Part shown: one piece after another, positions 10,601 to 23,429 of the stretch
Position numbering within the stretch: the first letter of the stretch is position 1
Layout: the number at the start of each line of letters is the position of its first letter
Origin: Sisyra terminalis
Lineage: Eukaryota; Arthropoda; Insecta; Neuroptera; Sisyridae
Assembly (NCBI GenBank): GCA_958496175.1
Contig: CAUEGI010000001.1
Coordinates: 62,001-126,000 of the forward strand
DNA: 64,000 nt
Direction: 5' to 3'
Translations under genes and position numbers: made by a program
Notes under the pieces: generated by a model
Told to the model about the DNA's origin: nothing
What the model saw: only the letters and a program-made list of their open reading frames with translations
Databases searched by the model: none

Positions 10601-12360
10601 AATTTTACCGCAGAATAACCGCAATAATATCCGCAAAAATAACCGCAAATATTTCCGCATAATAACCGCAATAAAATCCGCAAAAATAACCGCAAATATT
10701 ACCGCAAATTAACCGCAATGATATCCGCAAAAATTACCGTTATATTACTCGCAAAAATAACCGCAAATATTACCGCAAAATAACCGCAATGATATCCGCA
10801 AAAATTTACGTTATATTACTCGCAAAAATAACCGCAAATATTACCGCAAAATAACCGCAATGATATCCGCAAAAATTACCGTTATATTACTCGCAAAAAT
10901 AACCGCAAATATTACCGCAAAATAACCGCAATGATATCCGCAAAAATTACCGTTATATTACTCGCAAAAATAACCGCAAATATTACCGCAAAATAACCGC
11001 AATAATATCCGCAAAAATAACCGCAAATATTACCGCAAAACAACCGCAGTAATATCCGCAAAAATAATCGCAAATATTACAGCAAAATAACCGCAAATAT
11101 CACCGCAAAATGACCGCAATAATATCCGCAAAAATAACCGCAAATGTTACCGCAAAATAACCGCAATAATATCCGCAATTATATCCGCAAAAATATCCGC
11201 AAATATTACCGCAAAATAACCGCAATAATAATTGCAAAAATAACCGCCATAATATCCGCAATAATATTCGCAAAAATAACCTTAAATATTACGGCAAAAT
11301 AACCGCAAATATCACCGCAAAATAACCGCAATAATATCCGCAAAAATAACCGCAAATATTACCGCAAAATATCCGCAATAATATCCGAAAAAATATCCGC
11401 AAATGTTACCGCAAAATAACCGCAATAATATCCGCAAAAATAACCGCTAATATTACCGCAAAATAACCGCAATGATATCCGCAAAAATAACCGCAAATAT
11501 TACCGCAAAATAACCGCAATGATATCCGCTAAAATAACCGCAATAATATCCGCAAAAATAACCGCATATATTACCGCTAAATAACCGCAATGATATCCGC
11601 AAAAATAACCGCAATATTACTCGCAAAATAACCGCAATAATATCCGCAAAAATAACCGCAAATGTTTCCGCAAAATAACCGCAATAATATCCGCAAAAAT
11701 AACCGCAATAATATCCGCAAAAATAACCGCAAATGATACCGCAAAATAACCGCAATAATATCCGCAAAAATAACCGCAATATTACTCGCAAAAATAACCG
11801 CAAATATTACCGCAAAATAACCGGAAATATCATTGCAAAATATTCGCAAAAATAACCGCAAATATTACCGCAAAATAAACGCAATGATATCCGCAAAAAT
11901 AACCGCAAATATTACCGCAAAATAACCTGAAATATCTTCGCAAAATAAACGCAATAATATCCGCAAAAATAAGCGCAAAAATAACCGCAATAATATCCGC
12001 AAAAATAACCGCAAATGTTACCGCAAAATAACCGCAATAATATCCGCAAAAATAACCGCAAATGTTACCGCAAAATAACCGCAATAATATCCGCAAAAAT
12101 ATCCGCAAATGTTACCGCAACTTAACCGCAATAATATCCGCAAAAATAACCGCAATATTACTCGCAAAAATAACCGCAAATATTACCGCAAAATAACCGG
12201 AAATATCATTGCAAAATAACCGCAATAATATCCGCAAAAATCACCGCTAATATTACCGCAAAATAACCGCAATGATATCCGCAAAATTAACCGCAAATAT
12301 TACCGCAAAATAACCGCAATAATATCCGCAAAAATAACCGCAAATATTACCTCAAAATAA
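7640..12360 (+). repeat. 2,213-bp higher-order repeat, about two copies in tandem
   Basis: Rare-variant strings repeat at a constant offset of 2,213 bp (for example 8045 and 10258, 9364 and 11577, 9617 and 11830). The period holds from about 7640 until 12360, where sequence switches to material resembling 7050 onward. Copies are nearly identical, with scattered substitutions such as AACCTTAAAAATATCC near 10170 in place of the earlier AACCGC form. This indicates a recent tandem duplication by unequal exchange or similar. Confidence 0.8.
8520..8800 (+). repeat. Local 71-bp trimer sub-array
   Basis: Four successive copies of a three-monomer unit carry the marker CCGTTATATTACTCGC (one copy with ACG in place of CCG), spaced about 71 bp apart, starting near 8524. 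The same sub-array recurs in the other higher-order copies (near 10737, 13818 and 18484). It shows homogenisation at the level of three monomers inside the kilobase-scale repeat. Confidence 0.75.
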
Positions 12361-13269
12361 CCGCAATGATATCCGCTAAAATAACCGCAATAATATCCGC
12401 AAAAATATCCGCAAATATTACCGCAAAATATCCGCAATAATATCCGCAAAAATAATCGCAAATATTACAGCAAAATAACCGCCAATATCACCGCAAAATG
12501 ACCGCAATAATATCCGCAAAAATAACCGCAAATGTTACCGCAAAATAACCGCAATAATATCCGCAATTATATCCGCAAAAATATCCGCAAATATTACCGC
12601 AAAATAACCGCAATAATAATTGCAAAAATAACCGCCATAATATCCGCAATAATATTCGCAAAAATAACCTTAAATATTACGGCAAAATAACCGCAAATAT
12701 CACCGCAAAATAACCGCAATAATATCCGCAAAAATAACCGCAAATATTACCGCAAAATATCCGCAATAATATCCGCAAAAATATCCGCAAATGTTACCGC
12801 AAAATAACCGCAATAATATCCGCAAAAATAACCGCAAATATTATCGCAAAATAACCGCAATAATATCCGCAAAAATAACCGCAAATGTTACCGCAAAATA
12901 ACCGCAATAATATCCGCAAAAATTACCGCAAATGTTACCGCAAAATAACCGCAATAATGTCCGCAAAAATATCCGCAAATGTTACCGCAACTTAACCGCA
13001 ATAATATCCGCAAAAATAACCGCAATATTACTCGCAAAAATAACCGCAAATATTACCGCAAAATAACCGGAAATATCATTGCAAAATAACCGCAATAATA
13101 TCCGCAAAAATCACCGCTAATATTACCGCAAAATAACCGCAATGATATCCGCAAAATTAACCGCAAATATTACCGCAAAATAACCGCAATAATATCCGCA
13201 AAAATAACCGCAAATATTACCTCAAAATAACCGCAATGATATCCGCAAAAATAACCGCAAAAATATCCG

Positions 13270-16200
13270 CAAAAATTACCGCAAATATTGCCGCAAATTA
13301 TCCGCAATGATATCCGCAAAAATAACCGCAATAATATCCGCAAAATTAACCACAAATATTACCGCAAAATAACCTGAAATATCATCGCAAAATAACCGCA
13401 ATAATATCCGCAAAAGTAAGCGCAAAAATAACCGCACTAATATCCGCAAAAATAACCGCAATAATATTAGCAAATATTACGGCAAAATAACCGCAAATAT
13501 CACCGCAAAATAACCGCAATTATATCCGCAAAAATAACCGCAAATATTTCCGCATAATAACCGCAATAAAATCCGCAAAAATAACCGCAAATATTACCGC
13601 AAATTAACGGCAATGATATCTGCAAAAATTACCGTTATATTACTCGCAAAAATAACCGCAAATATTATTGCAAAATAACAGCAAATTTTACCGCAGAATA
13701 ACCGCAATAATATCCGCAAAAATAACCGCAAATATTTCCGCATAATAACCGCAATAAAATCCGCAAAAATAACCGCAAATATTACCGCAAATTAACCGCA
13801 ATGATATCCGCAAAAATTACCGTTATATTACTCGCAAAAATAACCGCAAATATTACCGCAAAATAACCGCAATGATATCCGCAAAAATTTACGTTATATT
13901 ACTCGCAAAAATAACCGCAAATATTACCGCAAAATAACCGCAATGATATCCGCAAAAATTACCGTTATATTACTCGCAAAAATAACCGCAAATATTACCG
14001 CAAAATAACCGCAATGATATCCGCAAAAATTACCGTTATATTACTCGCAAAAATAACCGCAAATATTACCGCAAAATAACTGCAATAATATCCGCAAAAA
14101 TAACCGCAAATATTACCGCAAAACAACCGCAGTAATATCCGCAAAAATAATCGCAAATATTACAGCAAAATAACCGCAAATATCACCGCAAAATGACCGC
14201 AATAATATCCGCAAAAATAACCGCAAATGTTACCGCTAAATAACCGCAATAATATCCGCAATTATATCCGCAAAAATATCCGCAAATATTACCGCAAAAT
14301 AACCGCAATAATAATTGCAAAAATAACCGCCATAATATCCGCAATAATATTCGCAAAAATAACCTTAAATATTACGGCAAAATAACCGCAAATATCACCG
14401 CAAAATAACCGCAATAATATCCGCAAAAATAACCGCAAATATTACCGCAAAATATCCGCAATAATATCCGAAAAAATATCCGCAAATGTTACCGCAAAAT
14501 AACCGCAATAATATCCGCAAAAATAACCGCTAATATTACCGCAAAATAACCGCAATGATATCCGCAAAAATAACCGCAAATATTACCGCAAAATAACCGC
14601 AATGATATCCGCAAAAATAACCGCAATAATATCCGCAAAAATAACCGCATATATTACCGCTAAATAACCGCAATGATATCCGCAAAAATAACCGCAATAT
14701 TACTCGCAAAATAACCGCAATAATATCCGCAAAAATAACCGCAAATGTTTCCGCAAAATAACCGCAATAATATCCGCAAAAATAACCGCAATAATATCCG
14801 CAAAAATAACCGCAAATGATACCGCAAAATAACCGCAATAATATCCGCAAAAATAACCGCAATATTACTCGCAAAAATAACCGCAAATATTACCGCAAAA
14901 TAACCGGAAATATCATTGCAAAATATTCGCAATAATATCGGCAAAAATCACCGCTAATATTACCGCAAAATAACCGCAATGATATCCGCAAAATTAACCG
15001 CAAATATTACCGCAAAATAACCGCAATGATATCCGCAAAAATAACCGCAAAAATATCCGCAAAAATAACCGCAAATATTACCGCAAAATAAACGCAATGA
15101 TATCCGCAAAAATAACCGCAATAATATCCGCAAAATTAACCGCAAATATTACCGCAAAATAACCTGAAATATCTTCGCAAAATAAACGCAATAATATCCG
15201 CAAAAATAAGCGCAAAAATAACCGCAATAATATCCGCAAAAATAACCGCAATAATATCCGCTAATATTACGGCAAAATAACCGCAAATATCACCGCAAAA
15301 TAACCGCAATTATATCCGCAAAAATAACCGCAATATTATACGCAAAAATAACCGCAAATATTTCCGCAAAATAACCGCAAATTTTACCGCAGAATAACCG
15401 CAATATTATCCGCAAAAATAACCGCAAATATTTCCGCATAATAACCGCAATAAAATCCGAAAAAATAACCGCAAATATTACCGCAAATTAACCGCAATGA
15501 TATCCGCAAAAATTACCGTTATATTACTCGCAAAAATAACCGCAAATATTACCGCAAAATAACCCCAATGATATCCGCAAAAATTTCCGTTAAATTACTC
15601 GCAAAAATAACCACAAATATTACCGCAAAATAACCGCAATGATATCCGCAAAAATTAATCGTTATATTACTCGCAAAAATAACCGCAAATATTACCGCAA
15701 AATAACCGCAATATTATCCGCAAAAATAACCGCAAATATTACCGCAAAACAACCGCAGTAATATCCGCAAAAATAATCGCAAATGTTACCGCAAAATAAC
15801 CGCAATAATATCCGCAAAAATAACCGCTAATATTACCGCTAAATAACCGCAATGATATCCGCAAAATTAACCGCAAATATTATCGCAAAATAACCGCAAT
15901 AATATCCGCAAAAATAACCGCAATAATATCCGCAAAAATATCCGCAAATGTTACCGCAAAATAACCGCAATAATATCCGCAAAAATAACCGCTAATATTA
16001 CCGCTAAATAACCGCAATGATATCCGCAAAATTAACCGCAAATATTATCGCAAAATAACCGCAATAATATCCGCAAAAATAACCGCAATAATATCCGCAA
16101 AAATAACCGCATATATTACCGCAAAATAACCGCAATGATATCCGCAAAAATAACCGCAAATATTACCGCAAATTAACCGCAATGATATCCGCAAAAATTT

Positions 16201-19200
16201 CCGTTAAATTACTCGCAAAAATAACCACAAATATTACCGCAAAATAACCGCAATGATATCCGCAAAAATTAATCGTTATATTACTCGCAAAAATAACCGC
16301 AAATATTACCGCAAAATAACCGCAATAATATCCGCAAAAATAACCGCAAATATTACCGCAAAACAACCGCATTAATATTCGCAAAAATAACCTTAAATAT
16401 TACGGCAAAATAACCGCAAATATCACCGCAAAATAACAGCAATAATATCCGCAAAAATAACCGCAAATATAACCGCAAAATATCCGCAATAATATCCGCA
16501 AAAATATCCGCAAATGTTACCGCAAAATAACCGCAATAATATCCGCAAAAATAACCGCTAATATTACCGCTAAATAACCGCAATGATATCCGCAAAATTA
16601 ACCGCAAATATTATCGCAAAATAACCGCAATAATATCCGCAAAAATAACCGCAATAATATCCGCAAAAATATCCGCATATATTACCGCAAAATAACCGCA
16701 ATGATATCCGCAAAAATAACCGCAATATTACTCGCAAAATAACCGCAATAATATCCGCAAAAACAACCGCAAATGTTACCGCAAAATAACCGCAATATTA
16801 TCCGCAAAAATATCCGCAATATTACTCGCAAAAATAACCGCAAATATTACCGCAAAATAACCGCAATAATATCCGCAAAAACAACCGCAAATATTACCTC
16901 AAAATAACCGCAATGATATCCGCAAAAATAACCGCAAATATTACCGCAAAATAACCGCAATGATATCCGCAAAAATAACTGCAATAATATCCGCAAAATT
17001 AACCGCAAATATTACCGCAAAATAACCTGAAATAACATCGCAAAATAACCGCAATAATATCCGCAAAAATAACCGCAAATATTACCGCAAAATAACCGCA
17101 ATAATATCCGCAAAAATAACCGCAAATGTTACCGCAACTTAACCGCAATAATATCCGCAAAAATAACCGCAATATTACTCGCAAAAATAACCGCAAATAT
17201 TACCGCAAAATAACCGGAAATATCATTGCAAAATAACCGCAATAATATCCGCAAAAATCACCGCTAATATTACCGCAAAATAACCGCAATGATATCCGCA
17301 AAATTAACCGCAAATATTACCGCAAAATAACCGCAATAATATCCGCAAAAATAACGGCAAATATTACCTCAAAATAACCGCAATGATATCCGCTAAAATA
17401 ACCGCAATAATATCCGCAAAAATAATCGCAAATATTACAGCAAAATAACCGCCAATATCACCGCAAAATGACCGCAATAATATCCGCAAAAATAACCGCA
17501 AATGTTACCGCAAAATAACCGCAATAATATCCGCAATTATATCCGCAAAAATATCCGCAAATATTACCGCAAAATAACCGCAATAATAATTGCAAAAATA
17601 ACCGCCATAATATCCGCAATAATATTCGCAAAAATAACCTTAAATATTACGGCAAAATAACCGCAAATATCACCGCAAAATAACCGCAATAATATCCGCA
17701 AAAATAACCGCAAATATTACCGCAAAATATCCGCAATAATATCCGCAAAAATATCCGCAAATGTTACCGCAAAATAACCGCAATAATATCCGCAAAAATA
17801 ACCGCAAATATTATCGCAAAATAACCGCAATAATATCCGCAAATATAACCGCAAATGTTACCGCAAAATAACCGCAATAATATCCGCAAAAATAACCGCA
17901 AATGTTACCGCAAAATAACCGCAATAATGTCCGCAAAAATATCCGCAAATGTTACCGCAACTTAACCGCAATAATATCCGCAAAAATAACCGCAATAATA
18001 TCCGCAAAATTAACCACAAATATTACCGCAAAATAACCTGAAATATCATCGCAAAATAACCGCAATAATATCCGCAAAAATAAGCGCAAAAATAACCGCA
18101 ATAATATCCGCAAAAATAACCGCAATAATATTAGCAAATATTACGGCAAAATAACCGCAAATATCACCGCAAAATAACCGCAATTATATCCGCAAAAATA
18201 ACCGCAAATATTTCCGCATAATAACCGCAATAAAATCCGCAAAAATAACCGCAAATATTACCGCAAATTAACGGCAATGATATCTGCAAAAATTACCGTT
18301 ATATTACTCGCAAAAATAACCGCAAATATTATTGCAAAATAACAGCAAATTTTACCGCAGAATAACCGCAATAATATCCGCAAAAATAACCGCAAATATT
18401 TCCGCATAATAACCGCAATAAAATCCGCAAAAATAACCGCAAATATTACCGCAAATTAACCGCAATGATATCCGCAAAAATTACCGTTATATTACTCGCA
18501 AAAATAATCGCAAATATTACCGCAAAATAACCGCAATGATATCCGCAAAAATTTACGTTATATTACTCGCAAAAATAACCGCAAATATTACCGCAAAATA
18601 ACCGCAATGATATCCGCAAAAATTACCGTTATATTACTCGCAAAAATAACCGCAAATATTACCGCAAAATAACCGCAATGATATCCGCAAAAATTACCGT
18701 TATATTACTCGCAAAAATAACCGCAAATATTACCGCAAAATAACCGCAATAATATCCGCAAAAATAACCGCAAATATTACCGCAAAACAACCGCAGTAAT
18801 ATCCGCAAAAATAATCGCAAATATTACAGCAAAATAACCGCAAATATCACCGCAAAATGACCGCAATAATATCCGCAAAAATAACCGCAAATGTTACCGC
18901 AAAATAACCGCAATAATATCCGCAATTATATCCGCAAAAATATCCGCAAATATTACCGCAAAATAACCGCAATAATAATTGCAAAAATAACCGCCATAAT
19001 ATCCGCAATAATATTCGCAAAAATAACCTTAAATATTACGGCAAAATAACCGCAAATATCACCGCAAAATAACCGCAATAATATCCGCAAAAATAACCGC
19101 AAATATTACCGCAAAATATCCGCAATAATATCCGAAAAAATATCCGCAAATGTTACCGCAAAATAACCGCAATAATATCCGCAAAAATAACCGCTAATAT

Positions 19201-21050
19201 TACCGAAAAATAACCGCAATGATATCCGCAAAAATAACCGCAAATATTACCGCAAAATAACCGCAATGATATCCGCAAAAATAACCGCAATAATATCCGC
19301 AAAAATAACCGCATATATTACCGCTAAATAACCGCAATGATATCCGCAAAAATAACCGCAATATTACTCGCAAAATAACCGCAATAATATCCGCAAATGT
19401 TTCCGCAAAATAACCGCAATAATATCCGCAAAAATAACCGCAATAATATCCGCAAAAATAACCGCAAATGATACCGCAAAATAACCGCAATAATATCCGC
19501 AAAAATAACCGCAATATTACTCGCAAAAATAACCGCAAATATTACCGCAAAATAACCGGAAATATCATTGCAAAATATTCGCAATAATATCGGCAAAAAT
19601 CACCGCTAATATTACCGCAAAATAACCGCAATGATATCCGCAAAATTAACCGCAAATATTACCGCAAAATAACCGCAATGATATCCGCAAAAATAACCGC
19701 AAAAATATCCGCAAAAATAACCGCAAATATTACCGCAAAATAAACGCAATGATATCCGCAAAAATAACCGCAATAATATCCGCAAAATTAACCGCAAATA
19801 TTACCGCAAAATAACCTGAAATATCTTCGCAAAATAAACGCAATAATATCCGCAAAAATAAGCGCAAAAATAACCGCAATAATATCCGCAAAAATAACCG
19901 CAATAATATCCGCTAATATTACGGCAAAATAACCGCAAATATCACCGCAAAATAACCGCAATTATATCCGCAAAAATAACCGCAATATTATACGCAAAAA
20001 TAACCGCAAATATTTCCGCAAAATAACCGCAAATTTTACCGCAGAATAACCGCAATATTATCCGCAAAAATAACCGCAAATATTTCCGCATAATAACCGC
20101 AATAAAATCCGAAAAAATAACCGCAAATATTACCGCAAATTAACCGCAATGATATCCGCAAAAATTACCGTTATATTACTCGCAAAAATAACCGCAAATA
20201 TTACCGCAAAATAACCCCAATGATATCCGCAAAAATTTCCGTTAAATTACTCGCAAAAATAACCACAAATATTACCGCAAAATAACCGCAATGATATCCG
20301 CAAAAATTAATCGTTATATTACTCGCAAAAATAACCGCAAATATTACCGCAAAATAACCGCAATATTATCCGCAAAAATAACCGCAAATATTACCGCAAA
20401 ACAACCGCAGTAATATCCGCAAAAATAATCGCAAATGTTACCGCAAAATAACCGCAATAATATCCGCAAAAAAAACCGCTAATATTACCGCTAAATAACC
20501 GCAATGATATCCGCAAAATTAACCGCAAATATTATCGCAAAATAACCGCAATAATATCCGCAAAAATAACCGCAATAATATCCGCAAAAATATCCGCAAA
20601 TGTTACCGCAAAATAACCGCAATAATATCCGCAAAAATAACCGCTAATATTACCGCTAAATAACCGCAATGATATCCGCAAAATTAACCGCAAATATTAT
20701 CGCAAAATAACCGCAATAATATCCGCAAAAATAACCGCAATAATATCCGCAAAAATAACCGCATATATTACCGCAAAATAACCGCAATGATATCCGCAAA
20801 AATAACCGCAAATATTACCGCAAATTAACCGCAATGATATCCGCAAAAATTACCGTTATATTACTCGCAAAAATAACCGCAAATATTACCGCAAAATAAC
20901 CCCAATGATATCCGCAAAAATTTCCGTTAAATTACTCGCAAAAATAACCACAAATATTACCGCAAAATAACCGCAATGATATCCGCAAAAATTAATCGTT
21001 ATATTACTCGCAAAAATAACCGCAAATATTACCGCAAAATAACCGCAATA
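13270..21050 (+). repeat. Duplication, offset ~4.65-4.68 kb (13270-16350 and 17950-21050)
   Basis: Variant strings from about 13276 onward recur at 17952 onward with an offset of 4,676 bp, stepping to 4,664 and then 4,652 bp. Each 12-bp step corresponds to one half-unit lost, as seen in the second copy near 19395. Shared landmarks include CCGCAATATTATACGC (near 15330 and 19981) and ACCCCAATGATATCC (near 15562 and 20214). Confidence 0.75.
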
Positions 21051-21590
21051 ATATCCGCAAAAACAACCGCAAATATTACCTCAAAATAACCGCAATGATA
21101 TCCGCAAAAATAACCGCAAATATTACCGCAAAATAACCGCAATGATATCCGCAAAAATAACTGCAATAATATCCGCAAAATTAACCGCAAATATTACCGC
21201 AAAATAACCTGAAATATCATCGCAAAATAACCGCAATAATATCCGCAAAAATAACCGCAAATATTACCGCAAAATAACCGCAATAATATCCGCAAAAATA
21301 ACCGCAAATGTTACCGCAAAATAACCGCAATAATATTCGCAAAAATAACCGCAATATTACTCGCAAAAATAACCGCAAATATTACCGCAAAATAACCGGA
21401 AATATCATTGCAAAATAACCGCAATAATATCCGCAAAAATAACCGCAAAAAAATCCGATATAATATCCGCAAAAATAAACGCAATAATATCCGCAAAAAT
21501 AACCGCAAATATTACCGCAAAATAACCGCAACGATATCCGCAAAAATAACCGCAATAATATCACCAATAATATCCGCAAAAATAACCGCA

Positions 21591-21595
21591 AATGT
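21591..21595 (+). repeat. AATGT at left A/B junction (candidate target-site duplication)
   Basis: The last A half-unit reads CCGCAAATGT and would normally continue TACCGC. Instead it runs straight into satellite B (ATTGATTTTTCC). The same AATGT lies at the right junction (29407-29411), directly before TACCGC. Confidence 0.5.
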
Positions 21596-23429
21596 ATTGA
21601 TTTTTCCAATTGTGAGTAAATTTGAATTTAACAAACGAGGAAAATTTATATTTGAAAAGACTGTTCAATTTTGTATTGATTTTTACAATTGTGAGAAAAT
21701 TTGAATTTAAGAAACGAGGAAAATTTATATTTGAAAAGACTGTTTAATTTTGTATTGATTTTTACTAGTTTAGAAAATTTGAATTTAACAAACGAGGAAA
21801 ATTTATATTTGAAAAGACTGTTTAATTTTGTATTGATTTTTACAATTGTGAGAAAATTTGAATTTAACAAACGAGGAAAATTTATATTTGAAAAGACTGT
21901 TCAATTTTGTATTGATTTTTACTAATTTAGAAAATTTGAATTTAACAAACGTGGAAAATTTATATGTGAAAAGACTGTTCAATTTTGTATTGATTTTTAC
22001 TATTGTGAGAAAATTTGATTTTAACAAACGAGGAAAATTTATATGTGAAAAGACTGTTCAATTTTGTATTGATTTTTACTAGTTTAGAAAATTTGAATTA
22101 AACAAACGAGGAAAATTTATATTTGAAAAGACTGTTCAATTTTGTATTGATTTTTACTAGTTTAGAAAATTTGAATTTAACAAACGAGGAAAATTTATAT
22201 GTGAAAAGACTGTTCAATTTTGTATTGATTTTTACAATTGTGAGAAAATTTGAATTTAAGAAACGAGGAAAATTTATATGTGAAAAGACTGTTCAATTTT
22301 GTATTGATTTTTACTATTGTGAGAAAATTTGATTTTAACAAACGAGGAAAATTTATATTTGAAAAGACTGTTCAATTTTGTATTGATTTTTACTATTGTG
22401 AGAAAATTTGATTTTAACAAACGAGGAAAATTTATATTTGAAAAGACTGTTCAATTTTGTATTGATTTTTACTAATGTGTGAAAATTTGAATATAACAAA
22501 CGAGGAAAATTTATATTTGAAAAGACTGTTTAATTTTGTATTGATTTTTACAATTGTGAGAAAGTTTGAATTTAACAAACGAGGAAAATTTATATTTGAA
22601 AAGACTGTTCAATTTTGTATTGATTTTTACAACTGTGAGAAAGTTTGAATTTAACAAACGAGGAAAATTTATATTTGAAAAGACTGTTCGATTTTGTATT
22701 GATTTTTACAATTGTGAGAAAATTTGAATTTAACAAACGAGGAAAATTTATATTTGAAAAGACTGTTCAATTTTGTATTGATTTTTACTAATTTAGAAAA
22801 TTTGAATTTAACAAACGTGGAAAATTTATATGTGAAAAGACTGTTCAATTTTGTATTGATTTTTACTATTGTGAGAAAATTTGATTTTAACAAACGAGGA
22901 AAATTTATATGTGAAAAGACTGTTCAATTTTGTATTGATTTTTACTAGTTTAGAAAATTTGAATTTAACAAACGTGGAAAATTTATATGTGAAAAGACGG
23001 TTCAATTTTGTATTGATTTTTACTAGTTTAGAAAATTTGAATTTCACAAACGAGGAAAATTTATATGTGAAAAGACTGTTCAATTTTGTATTGATTTTTA
23101 CTAGTTTAGAAAATTTGAATTAAACAAACGAGGAAAATTTATATTTGAAAAGACTGTTCGATTTTGTATTGATTTTTACAATTGTGAGAAAATTTGAATT
23201 TAAGAAACGAGGAAAATTTATATTTGAAAAGACTGTTCAATTTTGTATTGATTTTTACTAGTTTAGAAAATTTGAATTTAACAAACGAGGAAAATTTATA
23301 TTTGAAAAGACTGTTTAATTTAGTATTGATTTTTACAATTGTGAGAAAATTTGAATTTAACAAACGAGGAAAATTTATATTTGAAAAGACTGTTCAATTT
23401 TGTATTGATTTTTACAATTGTGAGAAAAT

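Larger units (their letters stand above)
7050..14945 (+). repeat. Longer duplication, offset ~5.3 kb (7050-9650 and 12350-14945)
   Basis: The variant order from about 7050 (CCTCAAAATAACC followed by CCGCTAAAATAACC) to 9650 recurs from about 12350 to 14945, at an offset of 5,296-5,300 bp. It contains, in order, the AAATGACCGC segment, the AATAATTGC segment, CTTAAATATTACGGC, the 71-bp trimer sub-array, and the CCGCATATATTACCGC segment. A further copy of its start is found from about 17370. Confidence 0.75.
3238..21595 (+). repeat. Satellite A, left block (23/24-bp monomers of two ~12-bp half-units)
   Basis: An uninterrupted head-to-tail array of about 18.4 kb, or roughly 775 monomers by length. 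Each monomer is two half-units that begin CCGCAA: CCGCAAAAATAA (or an 11-bp CCGCAAAATAA form) followed by CCGCAATAATAT, CCGCAATGATAT or CCGCAAATATTA. The 11- versus 12-bp first half gives 23- and 24-bp monomers, so common spacings are 47, 71, 95 and 142 bp. GC is about one third. Variants typical of this block are half-units ending in CTCGC after ATATTA, CCGGAAATATCATTGC, ACCTTAAATATTACGGC and AATAATTGC. The first ~3.5 kb is more heterogeneous than the rest. Open frames on both strands follow from the short period and are not genes. Confidence 0.97.
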
